NCBI RefSeq assembly: GCF_002796985.1
Contig: NZ_PEKX01000022.1
Location: forward strand, 113,727-177,726
Direction of reading: 5' to 3'
DNA length: 64,000 nt
DNA from: Pseudomonas sp.
GTDB taxonomy: Bacteria > Pseudomonadota > Gammaproteobacteria > Pseudomonadales > Pseudomonadaceae
This document shows, piece after piece, positions 54,830-64,000 of this stretch. The position numbers and the translations under genes are program-made. Each line of letters starts with the position of its first letter. Positions within the stretch are counted from its first letter, which is position 1. The notes below the pieces were generated by a model, which saw only the letters and a list, made by a program, of their open reading frames with translations, was not told the DNA's origin and ran no database searches.

Positions 54830-56305
54830 TCATTCCAGCCAGCGCCGCCCCTGCAGCTCCAGCAGCGTCTGCGCCTGCTCCGGCCCGTTGCTGCCGGCGG
54901 GGTAGGGGCGTGGGCTCTGGTAGTGCTCGTGCCAACCCTTGATGATCGGGTCGACCCAGCTCCAGGCCGCTTCCACCTCGTCGCGGCGCATGAACAGCGT
55001 CGAGTCGCCCTCGATCACGTCCAGTAGCAGGCGCTCGTAGGCGTCCCAGCGGCGCTTGTTGGTGCTGAACGCCTGGGCGAGGTTGAGGTCCAGTTCCACC
55101 GGCTCCAGCTGCATGCCCTTGCCGGGCGCCTTGGCCATCAGCTGCACGCTGATGCGCTCCTCGGGCTGCAACCTTATCCACAGGCGATTGGCTGCGCCGA
55201 CGCTGCTGCCGATCAGGCTGTTGGGCACCGGTTTGAACTGGATGGCGATCTCCGAGCACTTCTTCGCCATGCGCTTGCCGGTGCGCAGGTAGAACGGCAC
55301 GCCGGCCCAGCGCCAGTTGTCGATCTCTGCCTGAACGGCGACGAAGGTCTCGGTATCGCTGTCGTTGTCGACATTTTTCTCGAACCAGTAGGCCGGCACC
55401 TCCTGCCCGCCAATGTGCCCGGCGGTGTACTGGCCGCGCACGGTCTTGTCCTGCACGTCCTGCCCGGAGATCGGCTTGAGCGCCTGGAGGATCTTCACCT
55501 TCTCGTTGCGCACCGCCTCGGCGTCAAAGTGCACCGGCGCCTCCATGGTCACCAGGCAAAGGAGCTGCAGCAGGTGGTTCTGCACCATGTCGCGCATGGC
55601 GCCGGCCTGGTCGTAGTAGCCGCCACGGTTCTCCACGCCGAGGGTCTCGCTGACGGTGATCTGCACATGGTCGATGTGCCCGTTGCGCCACACCGGCTCG
55701 AACAGCGTGTTGGCGAAGCGCAGGGCCATCAGGTTCTGCACGGTTTCCTTGCCCAGGTAGTGATCGATGCGGAACACCCGCGACTCGTCGAATACCTCGC
55801 CGATGGCCTGGTTGATCGCCACCGCCGACTCCAGCGAATGCCCCAGCGGCTTCTCCAGCACGATGCGCGCCAGCGGCCCGGCGAGGCCGGCGATCTTCAG
55901 GTTCTGCGCGATCGGCGCGAACAGGCTCGGCGCGGTGGCCAGGTAGTGCACCAGCACGCGGCCCTCGGTGCGCTTGAGGGCCTTGGCGACACGGCCGAAA
56001 TCGGCGCTCTGCGAGGCGTCCATCGCCACGTACTCCAGGCGCTGGGCGAAACCGCGCCAAGCCTCGGCGGAGAAGTCGCTGCGCGCCACCTGGGCGCGGC
56101 AGTTGCGCTCGGCGAGGGCGAGGTAGGACGGGTTGTCCCGCTGGCTGCGGGCGAGGGCGAAGATCCGCGTATCGGCCGGCAGGCGGTTCTCCCGGTGCAG
56201 GTGGTAGAGCGCCGGCAGCAGTTTATGTAGCGCCAGATCGCCGCTGCCGCCGAATACCAGGATGTCGCAAGAGCTTGGCAGGCCGAGGCTCGCAGGCGTG
56301 TTCAC
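54830..56305 (-). CDS. zwf: Glucose-6-phosphate 1-dehydrogenase
   Basis: A 491-residue G6PDH of normal length: NADP-binding loop FGGSGDLALHKLLPAL, active-site RIDHYLGKETVQN, and EKPLGHSL. It oxidises glucose 6-phosphate to 6-phosphogluconolactone for the Entner-Doudoroff and pentose routes. Pseudomonads have several zwf paralogues; this one corresponds by position to PA5439 rather than to the zwf of the hexR-zwf-pgl-edd locus. It is divergent from an RpiR regulator with a palindrome between them. Confidence 0.93.
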   Translation of the reverse strand: MNTPASLGLPSSCDILVFGGSGDLALHKLLPALYHLHRENRLPADTRIFALARSQRDNPSYLALAERNCRAQVARSDFSAEAWRGFAQRLEYVAMDASQSADFGRVAKALKRTEGRVLVHYLATAPSLFAPIAQNLKIAGLAGPLARIVLEKPLGHSLESAVAINQAIGEVFDESRVFRIDHYLGKETVQNLMALRFANTLFEPVWRNGHIDHVQITVSETLGVENRGGYYDQAGAMRDMVQNHLLQLLCLVTMEAPVHFDAEAVRNEKVKILQALKPISGQDVQDKTVRGQYTAGHIGGQEVPAYWFEKNVDNDSDTETFVAVQAEIDNWRWAGVPFYLRTGKRMAKKCSEIAIQFKPVPNSLIGSSVGAANRLWIRLQPEERISVQLMAKAPGKGMQLEPVELDLNLAQAFSTNKRRWDAYERLLLDVIEGDSTLFMRRDEVEAAWSWVDPIIKGWHEHYQSPRPYPAGSNGPEQAQTLLELQGRRWLE

Positions 56306-56335
56306 AGACTTATTCCCTGGGCGTGAAGGAAGTTT

Positions 56336-56352
56336 TTGTAGTATAACTACAA
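56336..56352. promoter_or_regulatory. Palindromic operator between zwf and the RpiR gene
   Basis: TTGTAGTATAACTACAA: seven-base arms around ATA, with an extra half site ACTACA at 56357-56362. The HexR consensus is TTGT, 7-8 bases, ACAA; here the inner gap is nine. It probably binds the adjacent RpiR/HexR-like regulator and covers both promoters. Confidence 0.65.
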
Positions 56353-56396
56353 CAAGACTACATAAATTTCAGACAACTATCACCGAGCCTATCCCT

Positions 56397-57281
56397 GTGA
56401 ACCTTTTGCAGCACATTGCCCAGTCGCGTCATCTGCTCCGCAAGTCGGAGCTCAAGGTTGCCGATCACGTGATGCAGGATCCTGCATCGGTCATGCACAG
56501 CTCCATGGCCGACCTCGCCCATAACGTGGGCGTCAGCGAGCCGACCATCGTGCGTTTCTGCCGCGCCATCGGCTGCAGTGGCTTCCAGGATCTCAAGCTC
56601 AAGCTGGCGCAAAGCCTCGCGGCAGGTGCCAGTTTCGGCCAGTTCTCGATCAACGAGAGCGACTCGGTGGCGGACTTCAGCCTGAAGATCTTCGACACCA
56701 CCCTGCACTCGCTGATGGAAGTGCGCGAGCGCCTCGACACCCACGCCCTGGAGCGCGCCATCGCGGCCATCGCCCATGCCCAGCGCGTCGAGTTCTACGG
56801 CTTCGGCGCTTCCGGCGCGGTGGCGGCGGATGCCCAGCACAAGTTCTTCCGCCTGCTGCTCTCGGCGGCGGCCTACTCCGACCCGCACATGCAGGCCATG
56901 TCGGCGGTGACCCTGAAGCCCTCGGACGTGGCGATCTGCATCTCCCAGTCCGGCCGCTCCAAGGACCTGCTGGTGACCGCCAACCTGGTGCGCGAAGCCG
57001 GCGCCACGCTGATCACCCTGTGCCCCAGCCAGACTCCGCTGGCGGACCTGGCCACGGTGAACCTGGCGGTGGATGTGCACGAAGACACCGATATCTACAC
57101 CCCGCTGACCTCGCGTATCGCCCACCTGGTGGTGATCGACGTGCTGGCGATGGGCGTGGCCATGGCCCGTGGCCCGGACCTGGTGAATCACCTCAAGAGC
57201 GTGAAGCGCAGCCTGCGTAGCCTGCGCCTGTCGCCGAAGGTGGTGAAGAATCACGAGGAGCGCCCGGAAGAGGCGTCCTAA
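56397..57281 (+). CDS. MurR/RpiR-family regulator (HexR-like, PA5438-like)
   Basis: A 294-residue regulator: N-terminal RpiR helix-turn-helix (SSMADLAHNVGVSEPTIVRF) and a C-terminal SIS domain for a phosphosugar (FYGFGASGAVAADAQHKFF, CISQSGRSKDLL). Start is GTG at 56397, which gives the family's N-terminus MNLLQHIAQSRHLLRK; the open frame from 56262 is antisense to the zwf start region. It likely controls the divergent zwf copy in response to KDPG or a similar sugar phosphate. A distinct paralogue from HexR. Confidence 0.9.
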   Translation: MNLLQHIAQSRHLLRKSELKVADHVMQDPASVMHSSMADLAHNVGVSEPTIVRFCRAIGCSGFQDLKLKLAQSLAAGASFGQFSINESDSVADFSLKIFDTTLHSLMEVRERLDTHALERAIAAIAHAQRVEFYGFGASGAVAADAQHKFFRLLLSAAAYSDPHMQAMSAVTLKPSDVAICISQSGRSKDLLVTANLVREAGATLITLCPSQTPLADLATVNLAVDVHEDTDIYTPLTSRIAHLVVIDVLAMGVAMARGPDLVNHLKSVKRSLRSLRLSPKVVKNHEERPEEAS

Positions 57282-57291
57282 GCGCTTTTCT

Positions 57292-57383
57292 GTAGGAGCG
57301 AGGGGGACGCCTAGTTCTTGCTCGCGAACGGATTCAACCGACGACTCGGTGGCTGGGCGGTTCGCGAGCAAGCTCGCTCCTAC
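57292..57383. repeat. REP pair, long-arm variant
   Basis: Third copy of the long-left-arm form (GAGGGGGACGCCTAGTTCTTG) with a standard right arm, after the RpiR gene. Confidence 0.9.
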
Positions 57384-57531
57384 GAAGATCCAAAGCTCCT
57401 CGGATTGTCCGAAAATAGCCACAATTCCAACCGCTCGTCGGCGTCACCGGCGCTTCACCGCCACGTCGTCAAACGGTCATCGCTCGTCAGCATGCTGGCG
57501 TCTCCAGCCCTTCGGCCTTGGGAGATGCGAG

Positions 57532-57747
57532 ATGCCCCGCCATATCGACGACACCCAGCTCCAAGTGGACAGCAAGACCCGCCGCAAGCTCGAAGACCAG
57601 CGGCGCATGCAGTTCCGTCGCGCCATCGAGGACCGCGTGGAGGCCCAGCGCCTGGCCCACGAAACCTCCGATTTTCCCGACCTGATCGCCGCCGCCTACC
57701 TCACTTCGGCGAAGGCGGGCCGGCGAAGCGTTCGGCAAGCTGGCTGA
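57532..57747 (+). CDS. Small basic protein, PA3496-like family
   Basis: A 71-residue, highly charged protein starting MPRHIDDTQLQVDSKTRRKL; the central KTRRKLEDQRRMQFRRAIED is probably a helix. It resembles the PA3496 family, which has been named a putative envelope integrity protein. GGGAG precedes the start. Its last 47 bases overlap the convergent pycR end. Function unknown. Confidence 0.65.
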   Translation: MPRHIDDTQLQVDSKTRRKLEDQRRMQFRRAIEDRVEAQRLAHETSDFPDLIAAAYLTSAKAGRRSVRQAG

Positions 57748-58651
57748 TCAGCGCCCGCTCTTCACGGATGAAGGCGACGAACGCCTGGGCCACCGGGCTC
57801 AGGCGCTTGCCGCGGGCATGCACCAGACACCAGCTGCGGTAGAGCGGCAGTTCTTCCACCGGCAGCTCGTGCAGCAGTCCGGATTGCAGTTCGCGGCTGA
57901 CCGCGTGGCGCGGCAGCAGCGCCAGCCCCAAGCCCGCCAGTACCCCTTCCCGCGAGCCTTCCAGCGAGGCGAACTCCAGCGTCTGCGGGAAGTGCGCGCG
58001 CTTCTGCTGGAAGTGTTCCTCGCAGGCCTTGCGCGTGCCCGAGCCGGGCTCGCGGATCAGCAGCGGATAGGGCTCCAGGTCCTTCAGCGAAAGCTTCGCG
58101 GCGTTGCACAGCGGGTGGTCCGGCGGTGCCACGGCGACGATCGGGTTGTTCAGGAAGGGCAGGAACTCCAGCGCCATGTCCTGCGGCACCAGGGACATGA
58201 TCACCAGGTCGTCGCGGTTGTCCGACAGGCGTTTGATCACCTGGGCGCGGTTGACCACCGTGAGGTTCAGGCTGACGTCCGGGTGCTGCGCGTGGAAGGC
58301 GGCGAACAGGTGCGGGGTGATGTACTTGGCGCTGGATTCCACCGCCAGGCGCAGCTGGCCCTGCAGCGAGCCCTTGAGGTCGGAGAGGTTCATGTCCAGC
58401 ACTTCCAGGCGCTGGAAGATGTCGGTGGTGGCGCGCAGCAGGGCGTCGGCGGCGTCGGTCTGGTAGAGCTTCTTGCCGATGTACTCGAACAGCGGCTGGC
58501 CGACCAGCTCTTCCAACTGGCGAATCTGCAGGCTGACTGCCGGTTGGGTCAGGGCCATTTCCTCCGCCGCGCGGCTGTAGGAACGGCTTTCGCACACCGC
58601 ACGAAAAACCTGCAGCTGGCGAAGGGTCATACGCATCAATGACTTACGCAT
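57701..58651 (-). CDS. pycR: LysR-family regulator PycR
   Basis: About 316 residues from the start chosen: LysR helix-turn-helix (FRAVCESRSYSRAAEEMALTQPAVSLQIRQLEEL region) and a substrate-binding domain. It is divergent from pycA as in PA5437, called PycR, which has been linked to pyruvate carboxylase regulation and virulence. Several ATG codons (58684, 58651, 58636, 58630) are possible and none has a strong site; 58651 is a compromise. Two palindromes upstream (58687-58722) suit LysR binding. Confidence 0.87.
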   Translation of the reverse strand: MRKSLMRMTLRQLQVFRAVCESRSYSRAAEEMALTQPAVSLQIRQLEELVGQPLFEYIGKKLYQTDAADALLRATTDIFQRLEVLDMNLSDLKGSLQGQLRLAVESSAKYITPHLFAAFHAQHPDVSLNLTVVNRAQVIKRLSDNRDDLVIMSLVPQDMALEFLPFLNNPIVAVAPPDHPLCNAAKLSLKDLEPYPLLIREPGSGTRKACEEHFQQKRAHFPQTLEFASLEGSREGVLAGLGLALLPRHAVSRELQSGLLHELPVEELPLYRSWCLVHARGKRLSPVAQAFVAFIREERALISQLAERFAGPPSPK

Positions 58652-58686
58652 AGAACTCGGCCTGATCGCGACATTTTCAGCCAACT

Positions 58687-58722
58687 ATAAAGCATTCTTT
58701 ATGGCTACCCCAATAATTATTG
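58687..58722. promoter_or_regulatory. Two palindromes in the pycR-pycA intergenic region
   Basis: ATAAAG-CATT-CTTTAT at 58687-58702 and CAATAATTATTG at 58711-58722, centres 22 bases (two turns) apart, in an AT-rich stretch. The arrangement suits the paired recognition and activation sites of a LysR protein. Confidence 0.5.
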
Positions 58723-58864
58723 ATTTTGGTTAATCCTCCCTCCCGCGCTAGGGTAAAAACACGCCGGAACCCGCTCCGGCGAAGAGAATCCAGCTGCCGG
58801 GTCCGGGGCTGCCGATGGGTTTTTACGCCGGGGTGCAAAAGGCCCGGGCCGAGGGAAAGCCGCA

Positions 58865-60280
<1,416 letters not shown>

Positions 60281-60291
60281 GGAATTCGTAC

Positions 60292-62106
60292 ATGACCGTT
60301 TCCAAGAAAGTCACCGTCACCGATACCATCCTGCGCGACGCTCACCAGTCGCTGCTGGCGACCCGGATGCGCACCGAAGACATGCTGCCGATCTGCGACA
60401 AGCTCGATAAGGTCGGCTACTGGTCGCTGGAAGTCTGGGGCGGCGCCACCTTCGACGCCTGCGTGCGCTTCCTCAAGGAAGACCCGTGGGAGCGCCTGCG
60501 CAAGCTCAAGGCCGCGCTGCCCAACACCCGCCTGCAGATGCTCCTGCGCGGGCAGAACCTGCTCGGCTACCGTCACTACAGCGATGACGTGGTGCGTGCC
60601 TTCGTCGCCAAGGCGGCGGTCAACGGCATCGACGTGTTCCGCATCTTCGACGCGATGAACGACGTGCGTAACCTGCGTGTTTCCATCGAAGCGGTGAAGG
60701 CCGCCGGCAAGCACGCCCAGGGCACCATCGCCTACACCACCAGCCCGGTGCACACCATCGATGCCTTCGTTGCGCAGGGCAAAGCCATGGCCGACATGGG
60801 CGTTGACTCCATCGCCATCAAGGACATGGCCGGCCTGCTGACCCCCTACGCCACCGGCGAGCTGGTCAAGGCACTGAAGGACGCGCTGCCGCTGGACGTG
60901 GTCGTGCATTCCCACGACACCGCCGGGGTGGCCAGCATGTGCCAGCTCAAGGCTGTGGAAAACGGCGCCGACCGCATCGACACCGCCATCTCCAGCATGG
61001 CCTGGGGCACCAGCCACCCGGGTACCGAATCCATGGTTGCCGCCCTGCGCGACACCCCGTTCGACACCGGCCTGGACCTGGAACTGATCCAGGAAATCGG
61101 CATGTACTTCCACGCCGTGCGCAAGAAGTACCACCAGTTCGAGAGCGAGTTCACCGGCGTGGATACCCGCGTGCAGGTCAACCAGGTACCGGGCGGGATG
61201 ATTTCCAACCTGGCCAACCAGCTCAAGGAACAGGGCGCGCTGAACCGCATGGCCGAAGTGCTCGCGGAAATCCCCAAGGTTCGTGAAGACCTTGGCTTCC
61301 CGCCCCTGGTCACTCCGACCTCGCAGATCGTCGGTACCCAGGCGTTCTTCAACGTACTGGCCGGCGAGCGCTACAAGACCATCACCAACGAGGTGAAGCT
61401 CTACCTGCAGGGCCGCTACGGCAAGGCGCCGGGCAAGATCGACGAAACCCTGCGCCGCCAGGCCATCGGCAACGAGGAAGTCATCGACGTGCGCCCGGCC
61501 GACCTGCTCAAGCCGGAGCTGAACAAGCTGCGCGAAGAGATCGGCAGCCTGGCCAAGTCCGAAGAGGACGTGCTGACCTTCGCCATGTTCCCGGACATCG
61601 GCCGCAAGTTCCTCGAAGAGCGTGCCGCCGGCACCCTGAAACCCGAAGAACTGCTGCCGATCCCCAACGGCAAGGGCGTCGCCGCTGCCGGCGGTGAAGG
61701 CGTACCGACCGAGTTCGTGGTCGACGTGCACGGCGAAAGCTACCGTGTGGATATCACCGGCGTCGGCGTGAAGACCGACGGCAAGCGCCACTTCTACCTG
61801 TCGGTGGACGGTATGCCCGAAGAAGTGGTGTTCGAGCCGCTCAACGAGTTCATCGGCGGCGGCGGCAACAAGCGCAAGCAGGCCAGCGAGCCGGGCCACG
61901 TCACCACCACCATGCCGGGCAACATCGTCGACGTGCTGGTGAAGGAAGGCGACAGCGTGAAGGCCGGCCAGGCCGTGCTGATCACCGAAGCAATGAAGAT
62001 GGAGACCGAAGTGCAGGCGGGCATCGCCGGCACCGTGAAGGCCATCCACGTAGCCAAGGGCGACCGGGTCAACCCCGGTGAGATCCTGGTAGAAATTGAA
62101 GGCTGA
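60292..62106 (+). CDS. pycB: Pyruvate carboxylase subunit B (carboxyltransferase and biotin carrier)
   Basis: A 604-residue protein: HMGL-like carboxyltransferase domain (DTILRDAHQSLLATRMRTED, metal and pyruvate site; IKDMAGLLTP), a conserved carboxylase domain, and a C-terminal biotinyl domain with the acceptor lysine in ITEAMKMETEV. It moves CO2 from biotin to pyruvate, making oxaloacetate. Also annotated as oxaloacetate decarboxylase alpha (OadA) elsewhere. It starts 11 bases after pycA. Confidence 0.95.
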   Translation: MTVSKKVTVTDTILRDAHQSLLATRMRTEDMLPICDKLDKVGYWSLEVWGGATFDACVRFLKEDPWERLRKLKAALPNTRLQMLLRGQNLLGYRHYSDDVVRAFVAKAAVNGIDVFRIFDAMNDVRNLRVSIEAVKAAGKHAQGTIAYTTSPVHTIDAFVAQGKAMADMGVDSIAIKDMAGLLTPYATGELVKALKDALPLDVVVHSHDTAGVASMCQLKAVENGADRIDTAISSMAWGTSHPGTESMVAALRDTPFDTGLDLELIQEIGMYFHAVRKKYHQFESEFTGVDTRVQVNQVPGGMISNLANQLKEQGALNRMAEVLAEIPKVREDLGFPPLVTPTSQIVGTQAFFNVLAGERYKTITNEVKLYLQGRYGKAPGKIDETLRRQAIGNEEVIDVRPADLLKPELNKLREEIGSLAKSEEDVLTFAMFPDIGRKFLEERAAGTLKPEELLPIPNGKGVAAAGGEGVPTEFVVDVHGESYRVDITGVGVKTDGKRHFYLSVDGMPEEVVFEPLNEFIGGGGNKRKQASEPGHVTTTMPGNIVDVLVKEGDSVKAGQAVLITEAMKMETEVQAGIAGTVKAIHVAKGDRVNPGEILVEIEG

Positions 62107-62142
62107 CCAAGGACAGACGGGTCTTTAAGGTTCAGTCCCACG

Positions 62143-62169
62143 GGGGAGCACGATGCTCCCCTTTTTTTT
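62143..62169 (+). terminator. Terminator of pycAB
   Basis: GGGGAGCA, loop CGA, TGCTCCCC followed by eight T residues, 37 bases past the pycB stop. Confidence 0.95.
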
Positions 62170-62281
62170 GCGCGCCAGTTCGCTTTCGACCGAACCGTTT
62201 GGTTGATCCACGTCGGAAATTTCCTTCAGAAAGTCTCTATGTTCCACGCTGGGAAAACTGACTGACCAGGGTGGTGCGGTG

Positions 62282-62905
62282 ATGGGGAGAGTCGTTCTGT
62301 TGTGGGTGCTGCTGTGCGGAGCCGCGCAGGCATCGGAGATGATGGATCGGCTCGCCGCGCTGGAACAGGACCCGGCCAAGCGCGAGCAGGCGTACGCCGC
62401 GGCCGAGGAACGCATCCTGCTGTGCAGCAAGTGCCACGGCAAGGACGGCAACAGCAAGCGCGACTACATCCCCAACCTGGCGGGGCAGAACCCGCAGTAC
62501 CTCTTCGATGCCTTCGAGAAATACGTCGATGGCCAGCGCACCGACTTCGTGATGAGCCAGGCGGCCAAGCTGCTGACGGTCAACGAGCGGGTGAGCATCG
62601 CTTACTACTTCAGCCAGCAGAAGGTCGTGCCGCGCGCCGCTCCGGTCGTCGACAAGGCGCTGCTGGAGCAGAGCGCCCAGCGCTTCGCCACGGTGTGCTC
62701 GACCTGCCATGGCGAGAAGGCCATGGGGCACGACGGCTTCCCGCGTATTGCCGGGCAGCCCAGGGAGTACCTGACCCATGCGCTGCAGCGCTACCGCGAC
62801 AAGGACCCGAGCCGCGCCGATTCGCCGATGCTGGCAGTGGCATCGCTGCTGAGCGACGACGACATCCCTGCGTTGACCGCCTACCTCAGCCAGTTGCAGC
62901 CCTGA
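62282..62905 (+). CDS. Dihaem cytochrome c4-like protein
   Basis: A 207-residue periplasmic protein with a short signal (MGRVVLLWVLLCGAAQA) and two class I cytochrome domains, haem motifs CSKCH and CSTCH, each with a later methionine (KLLTVNE region; DSPMLAVASLL). Such cytochromes pass electrons between bc1 and terminal oxidases. It is shorter and more divergent than canonical c4. The start is ATG at 62282, immediately after an in-frame GTG. Convergent with a small lipoprotein gene. Confidence 0.88.
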   Translation: MGRVVLLWVLLCGAAQASEMMDRLAALEQDPAKREQAYAAAEERILLCSKCHGKDGNSKRDYIPNLAGQNPQYLFDAFEKYVDGQRTDFVMSQAAKLLTVNERVSIAYYFSQQKVVPRAAPVVDKALLEQSAQRFATVCSTCHGEKAMGHDGFPRIAGQPREYLTHALQRYRDKDPSRADSPMLAVASLLSDDDIPALTAYLSQLQP

Positions 62906-62906
62906 A

Positions 62907-62938
62907 AACAGCCAGCCGCCCGAAGGCGGCTGGCTGTT
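62907..62938. terminator. Bidirectional terminator between convergent genes
   Basis: Fourteen-base arms AACAGCCAGCCGCC / GGCGGCTGGCTGTT around CGAA. On the minus strand a run of T follows; on the plus strand GTTCTG does. It serves the cytochrome and lipoprotein genes. Confidence 0.9.
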
Positions 62939-62956
62939 GTTCTGATTGGCTGACGC

Positions 62957-63169
62957 TTACTGCTGCTTGTCGTCGGCCGGCTTGGCTTCTTCGGTCGCCG
63001 GTTGGGCCGGGGCAGCGGCCTGTTCTGCTGGCTTGGCTTCCGGCTGGGCCGCAGGTTTGGCTTCCTGCTGGGCAGCGGCGGGAACGGCGGTCTTCGAGGC
63101 TTGTTCGTCTTTCTTGTCACAGGCAGCGAGAACGGCGCAGGCGGCGATCAGGATGCAAAGCTTTTTCAT
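62957..63169 (-). CDS. Small Ala/Pro/Lys-rich lipoprotein
   Basis: A 70-residue lipoprotein: MKKLCILIAACAVLAAC with lipobox LAAC, then DKKDEQASK and a low-complexity alanine-, proline-, glutamate- and lysine-rich tail (QQEAKPAAQPEAKPAEQAAA). The aspartate directly after the cysteine suggests possible retention in the inner membrane. Start at 63169 is preferred over the ATG 15 bases upstream. Function unknown; the composition is like small spacer or cell-wall-spanning lipoproteins. Confidence 0.8.
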   Translation of the reverse strand: MKKLCILIAACAVLAACDKKDEQASKTAVPAAAQQEAKPAAQPEAKPAEQAAAPAQPATEEAKPADDKQQ

Positions 63170-63310
63170 GGAGTGCTCACTCATCGAGGTTGGGCGGATA
63201 CCGGTCGTCTGACCGGGGCGGCAAGCTTTGCCGTCGGCGCGGGATGAGGCTACGTGGCGTGCTCCGGTAAAGGCCGGGAAATTTCTGAATTTGGTTTCAA
63301 TGACCTGACG

Positions 63311-63333
63311 AAAAAGCCCGGCGGATGCCGGGC
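63311..63333 (-). terminator. Terminator facing left without a coding gene upstream
   Basis: AAAAA then GCCCGGC, loop GGAT, GCCGGGC: on the minus strand a stem followed by five T. Upstream on that strand only yjdM, which is on the plus strand, is found. The 316-base gap 63170-63485 otherwise holds the yjdM promoter and the lipoprotein promoter. It may end an antisense or small RNA from about 63440, where TATATA appears. Confidence 0.65.
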
Positions 63334-63485
63334 GTTGTCATTGGGCGTGTGTCGCCTGTTATGACGATGGATTCTTGTGCCTTTGTAACGGAGCCGACCC
63401 CTTGCCCAGTGGGTCACCGGGCAGGAAAGCAATAAACCTTATATACTCTGCGGTCATTTCTACCGTTTCCACTGTGAGAACCGCC

Positions 63486-63827
63486 GTGAGCCAGCTGCCG
63501 CCCTGCCCCAAATGCAACTCCGAATACACCTACGAAGACGGCGCCCAGCTGGTCTGCCCCGAGTGCGCCCATGAGTGGTCCGCCGACGGTTCCGGCGAAA
63601 CCGACAGCGACGCCCGTGTGATCAAGGATTCGGTTGGCAACCTGCTGCAGGACGGCGACACCATCACCGTGATCAAGGACCTCAAGGTCAAGGGCTCGTC
63701 CCTGGTGGTGAAGGTCGGCACCAAGGTGAAGAACATCCGCCTGGTGGACGGCGACCACGACATCGACTGCAAGATCGACGGCATCGGCGCGATGAAGCTG
63801 AAGTCGGAGTTCGTGCGCAAGGTCTGA
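63486..63827 (+). CDS. yjdM: Zinc-ribbon protein YjdM (PhnA)
   Basis: A 113-residue protein: N-terminal zinc ribbon ([21 protein letters not shown], four cysteines) and C-terminal PhnA/YjdM beta domain ([40 protein letters not shown]). Often named for alkylphosphonate uptake but no such role is supported by the family. Start is GTG at 63486; the frame from 63375 continues upstream without site. A terminator follows. Confidence 0.93.
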   Translation: MSQLPPCPKCNSEYTYEDGAQLVCPECAHEWSADGSGETDSDARVIKDSVGNLLQDGDTITVIKDLKVKGSSLVVKVGTKVKNIRLVDGDHDIDCKIDGIGAMKLKSEFVRKV

Positions 63828-63844
63828 GCCTTCGCGCAGCCCAT

Positions 63845-63873
63845 AAAAAGCCCGGCCATGTGCCGGGCTTTTT
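63845..63873 (+). terminator. Terminator of yjdM
   Basis: AAAAAGCCCGGC, loop CATGT, GCCGGGCTTTTT, 18 bases past the yjdM stop; symmetrical. Confidence 0.92.
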
Positions 63874-63919
63874 GCTGGCCATTCTTCGCCCCTGACCGAT
63901 GTTCTGGATGAGTACCTGC

Positions 63920-63939
63920 GTAGGATGGGTGGAGCTTGT
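63920..63939. repeat. Truncated copy of the GTAGGATGGGTGGAGC repeat
   Basis: Matches the first 20 bases of the repeat at 44972 (GTAGGATGGGTGGAGCTTG), then the sequence breaks off into unrelated bases near 63941. Confidence 0.75.
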
Positions 63940-63944
63940 GTTCT

Positions 63945-64000
63945 GCCGGGAGACATAGGTAACGGTTGTCGGGGGACATGGGTAACGGTTTCCTATCATT
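63945..64000. mobile_element. Probable end of an insertion element, cut by the window edge
   Basis: Two tandem 23-base repeats (63945-63967 and 63968-63990), both reading G-C/T-CGGG-A/G-GACATRGGTAACGGTT, start exactly where the dispersed repeat breaks off. Tandem binding sites at a repeat interruption are typical of a transposase-bound element end; the GACATGGGTAAC phrase recalls IS481-type ends, from memory. No transposase is visible inside the window. Confidence 0.5.

Overview
The window is GC-rich bacterial chromosome from a Pseudomonas. The evidence is gene content and order that, from memory, match blocks of P. aeruginosa PAO1 (aruH/aruI; mifR/mifS to the PA5529-like antiporter; uvrD/PA5442 and PA5435-PA5441), Pseudomonas-type REP hairpins (GTAGGAGCGAGC...GCTCCTAC), and Tat, lipoprotein and regulator families typical of the genus. 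It is not P. aeruginosa itself: the nitrite reductase is copper NirK instead of haem NirS, and no OXA-50-like beta-lactamase lies beside the poxA-like gene. A relative such as the nitroreducens/citronellolis lineage is an inference. No rRNA, tRNA or CRISPR array was recognised.

Layout. 1-4.2 kb: arginine transaminase pathway operon (aruI fragment, aruH, aldehyde dehydrogenase, quinone reductase). 4.2-7.4 kb: a LysR regulator facing a candidate noncoding RNA, a small secreted protein, and a membrane protein behind a structured leader with an intrinsic terminator. 7.3-13.3 kb: mifR/mifS two-component system, a hydrolase, small conserved proteins and pdxY. 13.5-25.6 kb: two cation/proton antiporters flank a thioesterase and a catabolic cluster (SDR, glutamine-synthetase-like ligase, class III aminotransferase, second SDR, GntR regulator) whose divergent promoter carries two identical GntR-type operators. 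25.7-30.9 kb: uvrD and a GGDEF/EAL protein.

30.9-49.7 kb is a compact denitrification island: nosRZDFYL with a cytochrome c551 gene on the minus strand, divergent nirQ-nirO-nirP and norCBD on the plus strand, then dnrP-like, dnr, dnrN (RIC/YtfE), a second Crp/Fnr regulator, nirV and nirK on the minus strand. It encodes nitrite to N2 reduction, with electron donor, assembly factors, NO sensing and nitrosative repair, but no nitrate reductase. FNR/DNR-type boxes stand before nirM-nos, nirQ, norC, dnrN and the second regulator, most at -41.5 from a good -10, with a weaker one before nirK.

49.9-64 kb: a TPR lipoprotein, a DUF3142 protein, a repeat-rich gap, tRNA hydroxylase trhP, a glucose-6-phosphate dehydrogenase with divergent RpiR regulator, pycR-pycA-pycB (pyruvate carboxylase), a dihaem cytochrome, a small lipoprotein, and yjdM. 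The window ends inside what looks like the end of a mobile element inserted in a dispersed repeat.
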